DNA of 10,349 nt from the NCBI GenBank assembly GCA_030612785.1, contig JAUWNF010000079.1, positions 1 through 10,349 of the forward strand, given 5' to 3'. The position numbers and the translations under genes were made by a program. Positions 5,699-10,349 of the stretch are shown in pieces. Source of the stretch: Phycisphaerales bacterium (GTDB lineage: Bacteria > Planctomycetota > Phycisphaerae > UBA1845). Position 1 is the stretch's first letter. Each line of letters begins with the position of its first letter. The notes below the pieces were generated by a model. It ran no database searches and had not been told where the DNA came from. It was given only the letters and a program-made list of their open reading frames with translations.

Positions 5699-7441
5699 CT
5701 AGATCGGATCGTCGGGCAGGAGTTTTCGAGTTACGTCTCGAAGATAGTTCGATACCTGTCGTTCCGTCTCGAACGTCAAGGATTTCCTGGTCACGCGCTC
5801 CGCGTGCGCCAGGGTGGTCAAGCGGATCAACTTCTTTACTTCCGGAATACTCGCCGGAGCCATAGAGAAGGTCCGCAGCCCCAGCCCCAACAGCAGCAGC
5901 GTGTACAGGGGCTGTCCCGCCATCTCGCCACATAGACTACAGGGAACCTCGGCCTTTGCACAAGTGCGAATGACGTCCCGGAGCGTACGCAGCACGGCTG
6001 GGTGGGTCATGTTGTAGAAGCGCGCGACCCGCTCATTGCCCCGGTCGACCGCCAGCAGATACTGGACTAAATCGTTGGTGCCGATGCTGATAAAAGCGAC
6101 CTCGCGGGTGAATTCCCGGCATTGCAGGGCCGCCGCGGGCGTCTCCAGCATCATGCCCACCTCCATGCTGGGGTTGAAGGACAACTGCTCTTCCTCCAGG
6201 TCCTCCATGGCGTCGTGCAGCGTCATCTTGGCCTGACGGAACTCCATCAGGCTCGTGATCAGCGGGAACATGAGCTTTACTTCGCCGAGCACCGAGGCCC
6301 GTAGAACGGCCCGAAGCTGCACCTTGAACATGTCCAGGTGCTGCAGGCTGTAGCGGATCGACCTCAGACCCAGCATGGGGTTCCGTTCTTGCTCGTACTG
6401 CCGTTCCTGGGTGTATTTGTCGGCCCCCAGGTCAAAAGTTCGGATGACGATCGGCCGACCCTGACTCCCCTCGATGGCCGTCCGGTAGGCTCCGTATTGC
6501 TCTTCCTCATCCGGCGGGCCCTCCGCGCGCAAGTACAAGAATTCGGTTCGGTAGAGCCCGATGCCGTCCGCGCCTTTCTCCACGCAGGCCGCCGCCTCCA
6601 CGGGAAACTCTATATTCCCTAAAAGCTCAATGCGCGTGCCGTCTTGGGTTGCCGCTTCCAGATCGCGGAGTTGAACCAGTTCCCGCTCGATCCGTGAATA
6701 CGTCCGTTGCCGGGCACGGTAGTGTTCCAGGGTTTCCTGGTCAGGGTGGGCGATAATCATCTGGCCCGAACCATCCACCACGACCAGATCCCCTCCGCTG
6801 ACTCGCGTGGACACGTCCTTCGCCCCGATGACCGCGGGATGCCCCAAGGCCCGCAACAGAATCGCCGTGTGCGAGGTGGAGCCCCCGACGTCCAAGGCCA
6901 CCCCCAGAATGTTCGCCTGCCCCAAGCTCGCCGCCAGGGACGGGGAAACATCGTGCGCCACCAGAATCGACGGCTGGCTGAGGTGCTCCAGGTCCTCGCG
7001 GGACTCCCCCAACACGTTTCGCAAGAGCCGGCGTTCGATGTCCTGTACATCGCGGATGCGCTCGGCCAGCAGCGGGTCGCTCATCTGCATGAAGCGGCGC
7101 TGATAGTTGCGCATGATGGTGCTCACCGCGTACGCCGCGGAGTACTTCCGTTCACGGATCAGGTTCTCGATGGCCCGGCGGATCTGCGGGTCCTGCAGGA
7201 CACCGACGTGCCAGGTGAACACGTCGCCCGCATCGTGCCCCAGGCGATTGGCGACCTGCTCCATCTGCGTGCGGAGCTCCTCGATCGACTTACCGAAGGT
7301 GTCCTCCAGGATCCGTACTTGCGCCTCGACCTCACCGGCGGAGATGGAGCGGCGGGGAATGCGGTAGTCCTCGGTATTGAGGACGACGGCTTCGGCGATC
7401 GCAACGCCGGGACAAACTGCAATGCCCGTGAGGATCTCCAT
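5699..7441 (-). CDS. ptsI: PTS enzyme I (phosphoenolpyruvate-protein phosphotransferase)
   Basis: 580 residues, close to the 575 of E. coli enzyme I. It takes phosphate from PEP and passes it to HPr in the cytoplasm. Domains in order: an N-terminal HPr-binding helical region (about 30-145), the swivelling phosphohistidine domain with GGSTSHTAILLRALG (186-200, active H191), and the PEP-binding TIM barrel with GIGLYRTEFLYL (293-304), IRTFDLGADK (333-342), SIGTNDLVQY (452-461) and the conserved CGEMAG cysteine (C504). All key residues are present. There is no N-terminal GAF domain, so it is an ordinary EI and not the EI-Ntr (PtsP) form. The upstream neighbour is ptsH, 147 bases away. The ribosome site is weak (GGTGG 8 bases before the ATG). 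Confidence 0.96.
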   Translation of the reverse strand: MEILTGIAVCPGVAIAEAVVLNTEDYRIPRRSISAGEVEAQVRILEDTFGKSIEELRTQMEQVANRLGHDAGDVFTWHVGVLQDPQIRRAIENLIRERKYSAAYAVSTIMRNYQRRFMQMSDPLLAERIRDVQDIERRLLRNVLGESREDLEHLSQPSILVAHDVSPSLAASLGQANILGVALDVGGSTSHTAILLRALGHPAVIGAKDVSTRVSGGDLVVVDGSGQMIIAHPDQETLEHYRARQRTYSRIERELVQLRDLEAATQDGTRIELLGNIEFPVEAAACVEKGADGIGLYRTEFLYLRAEGPPDEEEQYGAYRTAIEGSQGRPIVIRTFDLGADKYTQERQYEQERNPMLGLRSIRYSLQHLDMFKVQLRAVLRASVLGEVKLMFPLITSLMEFRQAKMTLHDAMEDLEEEQLSFNPSMEVGMMLETPAAALQCREFTREVAFISIGTNDLVQYLLAVDRGNERVARFYNMTHPAVLRTLRDVIRTCAKAEVPCSLCGEMAGQPLYTLLLLGLGLRTFSMAPASIPEVKKLIRLTTLAHAERVTRKSLTFETERQVSNYLRDVTRKLLPDDPI

Positions 7442-7588
7442 CGATCAGACCACCACTTCACCAATCGGTAACCAAGCACTCCCCCGCGCCCATTGAGCCG
7501 GGCACCAGCGAAACGCACCCCACCCGGCGCGGGGACCTACTCCGTAGCGGTGGAAGCCCCCTCCGCGCATGCCACCGCCCGAAATGGT

Positions 7589-7861
7589 CTACTCTTCCCC
7601 GAATCGACTGTTGATCAGTGCTTCCACGGCGTCGAGCAGTTCAGCGGCATCCTCGCCCTTGGCCATGATCCGCAACGAGGTGCCCTGCGGCGCTTCCAGA
7701 AGCATCATTTCCATAGGACTTCGACCGTCCACCTGCTCGGTTCCCTCTCCCTTGTCCACGCGAACCTCGGACGAAAACCGGCCGATCACATCCACGAATT
7801 TCATGACCGGGCGCGTGTGCAGACCCTGCCGGTTCACTATCCGAATCTCTCGAACCAACAT
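7589..7861 (-). CDS. ptsH: HPr phosphocarrier protein
   Basis: 90 residues from the ATG at 7861; a GTG at 7879 would add six residues. I prefer the ATG because it places the phosphorylated histidine at position 15 (NRQGLHTRPV, 10-19), as in classical HPr proteins, though neither start has a strong ribosome site. The second signature, VDGRSPMEMMLLEA (44-57), carries S48 at the place of the regulatory Ser46 that HPr kinase/phosphorylase modifies in many bacteria; no hprK is in the window. HPr carries phosphate from enzyme I (next gene downstream) to EIIA proteins, of which one is encoded just upstream. The remaining fold elements (KGEDAAELLDAVEALI, 74-89) match the family's last helix. Confidence 0.95.
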   Translation of the reverse strand: MLVREIRIVNRQGLHTRPVMKFVDVIGRFSSEVRVDKGEGTEQVDGRSPMEMMLLEAPQGTSLRIMAKGEDAAELLDAVEALINSRFGEE

Positions 7862-7948
7862 CTTGTCCCGGTCTGACACCGCCCGGATCCCGCCATAGAT
7901 AGACCAACCGCATCCTTTCTCGTAGCGGCACGACTCCTGCGGAACCGA

Positions 7949-8413
7949 CTACAACTCGTCCGCTTCGATCATCAAGTCCCGAATCGCTTCCTTGGTATCC
8001 GCCTGGCGCAGAAAACGGCGAAAATTATCCCGCTGCAAATGCCGAAAGATCTTCTCCATGGCCGCCAAGTGCCCATCCGGGTCGGATTTTGGACTCAACA
8101 ACAGAAAGATCGTATAGACCGGTGAACGATCCAGGGCCGCAAAATCCACGCCGTGGCTGGATCGACCAATAGTCGCACTGAGCTTGGCAATCTTGTCGTG
8201 CTTCACGTGTGGAACGGCGACCCCCTTGCCGAACCCCGTGCTCCCTTGATTCTCACGCTGGATGGTGGAGCGGACCAGCGGATCGACCAATTCCTCAGGA
8301 ATCGCCCCGTGATCGGCTAGCGACTGAATCAACTCGCGGACCACCCCGTTGCGATCCTTGGCCTGCAATTCCGGTATCACCGAGTCTGTGTGGATAAAAT
8401 CTGTCAGTTTCAT
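7949..8413 (-). CDS. ptsN: PTS EIIA component, fructose/nitrogen-regulatory (PtsN) type
   Basis: 154 residues from the ATG at 8413, the size of stand-alone PtsN proteins. The frame continues upstream to a TTG at 8455, but MKLTDFIHTDSVIPEL is the typical beginning. The active site region STGFGKGVAVPHVKHDKI (58-75) places the phosphoaccepting histidine at H69, and FLLLSPKSDPDGHLAAMEKI is the usual second half with the conserved HL. HPr phosphorylates this protein. In Proteobacteria, PtsN regulates potassium transport and stress responses rather than sugar uptake. The neighbouring hpf gene upstream and the absence of EIIB/EIIC domains point to such a regulatory role, although the target here is unknown. 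A sugar-specific EIIA working with a distant permease remains possible. Confidence 0.92.
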   Translation of the reverse strand: MKLTDFIHTDSVIPELQAKDRNGVVRELIQSLADHGAIPEELVDPLVRSTIQRENQGSTGFGKGVAVPHVKHDKIAKLSATIGRSSHGVDFAALDRSPVYTIFLLLSPKSDPDGHLAAMEKIFRHLQRDNFRRFLRQADTKEAIRDLMIEADEL

Positions 8414-8551
8414 ACGTTTCCACCGAGTGAGTTCTTCGGCGCTCGCTTTAGACAACTCCGATCCCTTGTGGCGGAGACAAGCCGGTGCCTGCTTCTCTGG
8501 ATGCTCCGCTCCAAACAGGTCTTCCAGTCCGGCGGGCCGTCGTCGCCCCCG

Positions 8552-8881
8552 TCATTCGGCCTCGAAAAACTCCGTCTTATCGGCGAGACCCTTACGATTG
8601 CGTAACCGTTCCTTATGACGCCTCAACTGACGACCGAGCTTGTCGGTGAGGGTGTCGATCAAGGCGAAGGTATCCGGCCCCGATTCGCGGGCGATGAATG
8701 GGTCGGCCCGATCCACACGCACGATAATCTCCACCGAAAAGTCACCCGAATCGTGGTTCAGCACGATGTCGATGGCTTGCACCCGATCGAAAAACCGAGG
8801 GAGTTTGGAGACCTTCTCCCGGGCGTAATCCTTCACTTGCTCGGTAACCTCGACATGCCGGCCGGTCACAGATATCTGCAC
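8552..8881 (-). CDS. hpf: Ribosome hibernation promoting factor, short form
   Basis: 109 residues, matching the short HPF/YfiA (RaiA) family; there is no C-terminal dimerisation domain of the long form. The start is GTG at 8881, fixed by a near-perfect Shine-Dalgarno. Family features are MQISVTGRHVEVTEQVKDYA (1-20), KLPRFFDRVQAIDIVL (26-41), the basic helix DKLGRQLRRHKERLR (80-94), and the beta-alpha-beta-beta-beta-alpha pattern. The protein binds the 30S subunit in the mRNA/tRNA channel during starvation and stabilises inactive ribosomes. It lies directly upstream of the ptsN-like gene, as in the rpoN-hpf-ptsN clusters of Proteobacteria, but rpoN is absent here and a DUF502 gene takes the upstream place. 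Confidence 0.94.
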   Translation of the reverse strand: MQISVTGRHVEVTEQVKDYAREKVSKLPRFFDRVQAIDIVLNHDSGDFSVEIIVRVDRADPFIARESGPDTFALIDTLTDKLGRQLRRHKERLRNRKGLADKTEFFEAE

Positions 8882-8885
8882 GGAC

Positions 8886-8896
8886 TCACCTCCTTA
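8886..8896 (-). promoter_or_regulatory. Strong Shine-Dalgarno of hpf
   Basis: On the minus strand the sequence is TAAGGAGGTGA, essentially full complementarity to the 16S 3' end, ending 4 bases before the GTG at 8881. It is by far the strongest ribosome site in the minus-strand genes and settles the non-ATG start. Confidence 0.8.
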
Positions 8897-8916
8897 AATA
8901 AGGCTGCACACGCAGC
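8892..8916 (-). promoter_or_regulatory. Two small hairpins in the hpf leader, next to the Shine-Dalgarno
   Basis: On the minus strand GCTGC-GTGT-GCAGC (8916-8903) is followed immediately by CCTT-ATTT-AAGG (8903-8892), whose 3' arm is part of the Shine-Dalgarno. The second stem is only 4 bp. It might modulate access to the ribosome site, but this is speculation from base pairing alone. Confidence 0.25.
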
Positions 8917-8993
8917 ACGGACGTATGCAACGTCGAAGCGCCAAATCAGTCCTTTTCTTTCCCCTGTGACCTCAAGCCAGGGCGCGGGCGGAA

Positions 8994-9896
8994 TCAGCCT
9001 TTGCCCGGCAATTCGTTGTCGCCGCGCCGTTCGATCAGCTCTTGCGGGGGTTTGATCACCCCGCCACTGATGGTGAAGCGGAGGGCCTCATCAATCGTAA
9101 GCGCCAGATCAATCGTATCCTGCCGGGGCACGGTAATCACGTATCCGGTCACCGGCGTCGGCGAACTGGGGATAAATACCGTTACCAACTCCTTCCCAGC
9201 AGCCTTCGCGATCGACGCCATCGGGGGGCCGGTACGCAACCCCACCGACCAGAGCCCTTTGCGGGGATACTCGACCGCCACTACTCCCGAAAACTCCAGC
9301 TTGCGCTCAGAGAGCACAAAGTCGGTGACCTGTTTGAAGCTGGGGTAGATTGTCCCGATCACCGGGATCCGAAACAAAGCGCTTTCGGCCATCCGCCAAG
9401 TCGTCCGACCTATCAGACTGGCCAGAAAGACCCCCATGAAGTATACGAAAATGATGGCCACCAAAAAACCTATGATGTTCAATTTGTACTTTGCAAAGAC
9501 GATCTGCCACTTGGCGTGGTTGCGGGCCGCTTCCGCACGCTTGCGTATCACCTGCTCGGCGCTCCGTAAAGCACTGTGATTAATAATCTTATGTTCTACC
9601 GTGAGTCGGCGGCCGTCCGCCCGCCATTCTTCGATCGGCGTGCCGTATGTCAGGGCATCGTCCGGAGCTCCGAATTGGGGCTCGCCCATGGTGCGTGCGC
9701 ACACGCCGATCAAGCCCCGGGTAACGTGCTGCCCAACATACTCGTCAAGCACGCGGTAGGCCCAGACTACCACGGCGATGGTCAGCAGAGGAGGCAACAA
9801 AGCGGCCAATCCGCGCAGAAAGAACCGCTTGAAGTCCTCCCAACCGGACGCATCACCCTTGGGCGAGGGACGCCGGATGTTCTGTTCGTTACTCAT
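8994..9896 (-). CDS. DUF502 family membrane protein with enlarged inter-helix loop
   Basis: 300 residues from the ATG at 9896; a longer frame to 10010 lacks family resemblance. TM helix 1 (about 26-48, LRGLAALLPPLLTIAVVVW) and TM helix 2 (about 140-163, NIIGFLVAIIFVYFMGVFL) are clear. The DUF502 signature follows: FRIPVIGTIYPSFKQVTDF (175-193), VVAVEYPRKGLWSVGLRTG (205-223), VFIPSSPTPVTGYVITVPR (240-258) and a C-terminal EALRFTISGG (270-279). Family members are usually near 200-220 residues. The extra length lies mainly between the two TM helices (about 50-137), a charged, helix-prone loop. Function of DUF502 is not established. It starts the run of minus-strand genes, 112 bases upstream of hpf, and may be co-transcribed. 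Confidence 0.88.
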   Translation of the reverse strand: MSNEQNIRRPSPKGDASGWEDFKRFFLRGLAALLPPLLTIAVVVWAYRVLDEYVGQHVTRGLIGVCARTMGEPQFGAPDDALTYGTPIEEWRADGRRLTVEHKIINHSALRSAEQVIRKRAEAARNHAKWQIVFAKYKLNIIGFLVAIIFVYFMGVFLASLIGRTTWRMAESALFRIPVIGTIYPSFKQVTDFVLSERKLEFSGVVAVEYPRKGLWSVGLRTGPPMASIAKAAGKELVTVFIPSSPTPVTGYVITVPRQDTIDLALTIDEALRFTISGGVIKPPQELIERRGDNELPGKG

Positions 9897-10250
9897 GTTC
9901 TGCCGCCATCGACCGGGAGCCTCGCCTACGCGCTCCGCACAACGCCGCCCTTGCACTCCCGGACCACGATTCACCACCAACGGAATCGGCACTGCCTGGC
10001 CACGTCGCACCTACGCGTCGAATCCAGGGCAACCGTTGCGACCGCCTCCGCCGGGCCGTACGATGCTGCTCCCGCTCGCCAGGAATGCTCCGAGCAGGGA
10101 GACGGTGAGGAGGATACCGGCCCGAGTCGGGTATGTCGAGCAGAACGGGCCGCACCTGGGTCTGGGCACATTGACCGCGCAGATTGCGGGAGCGGGAGCG
10201 GAGCGGAACACCGAGCCATGTACACCGTCATTTCGACAGAGCCGGCAGTG
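9897..10250. other. Gene-free stretch upstream of the DUF502 gene
   Basis: No convincing gene. A minus-strand frame of 66 codons (10011-10211) contains a hydrophobic stretch (GILLTVSLLGAFLASGSSIV) resembling a membrane or signal segment, but it has no Shine-Dalgarno, starts with GTG and shows no family resemblance, so it is not called. No clear -35/-10 pair for the DUF502 gene was recognised. Confidence 0.5.
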
Positions 10251-10349
10251 GGGCCGCGGCCCGCGCTCGGGCGCGCGGGGCCCCGGCGGGGCCGGGCCCC
10301 CCCCCTGGCGCCCCGCGGCGGCCCGCGGGGCCCCCTGGGGGGCCAGGGG
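10251..10349. other. Extremely GC-rich low-complexity end, probable assembly artefact
   Basis: Only 4 of the last 99 bases are A or T. The sequence is built from runs of G and C (including nine consecutive C at about 10297-10305) with GGGGCCCC-type palindromic blocks. The shift from the preceding sequence is abrupt. This is typical of a low-coverage contig end rather than of genuine coding or regulatory DNA. Confidence 0.7.

Noticed and set aside
8916..8945. Sigma-54-like TTGGCGC ... TTGCA in front of hpf (minus strand)
   Set aside because: The GG and GC elements are 12 bases apart instead of 10, which is not tolerated by sigma-54 promoters.
10011..10211. 66-codon minus-strand frame with a hydrophobic stretch
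   Set aside because: GTG start without ribosome site, no family resemblance, low-complexity ends; could be real but the evidence is too thin to call.

Overview
The window looks like part of a chromosome from the phylum Planctomycetota, perhaps a Phycisphaerae-like or uncultured lineage. The grounds are a secreted protein with a Cys-rich linker, a Ca-binding-like DNNGNGIDDACE segment and an IPTL-CTERM sorting tail; a DUF502 protein and an RNase E/G with lineage-typical extensions; and intergenic DNA full of short degenerate CGATTGACGATT-type and GGGGACGGGCACC-type repeats. This placement is inference from gene content and style, not a phylogeny.

Left part (1-2716, + strand) is accessory in character. 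It holds the 3' end of an IPTL-CTERM surface protein; a 360-base gene-free stretch with two strong hairpins; a minimal nucleotidyltransferase (MNT) and HEPN gene pair overlapping by 11 bases (the MntA/HepT-like toxin-antitoxin architecture); a second, decayed copy of the end of the IPTL-CTERM gene; an inverted-repeat element; and a small SAM-dependent methyltransferase. The two copies of the IPTL-CTERM 3' end (536-635 and 1743-1826) are direct repeats that bracket the MNT-HEPN pair, which is the most interesting structural observation here.

Right part (2789-9896, - strand) is a core-like gene train. In transcription order it reads DUF502 membrane protein, short hibernation promoting factor (hpf), PTS EIIA of the Fru/Ntr type (ptsN-like), HPr (ptsH), enzyme I (ptsI), a DUF2344/TIGR03936 radical-SAM-linked protein, and RNase E/G with a 210-residue basic disordered N-terminal extension. 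The gaps are about 90-150 bases except for the DUF2344-rne overlap of 10 bases. EI, HPr and EIIA form a complete phosphorelay without any EIIB/EIIC permease here, which suggests a regulatory PTS. The train ends convergently against the methyltransferase with no obvious rho-independent terminator.

The right edge (9897-10349) has no convincing gene, and its last ~100 bases are about 96% G+C low-complexity sequence that looks like a contig-end artefact. I did not find a clear, wholly new biological system. The best leads are the repeat-bracketed MNT-HEPN cassette, the unusual RNase E/G tail, and the DUF502 loop insertion.
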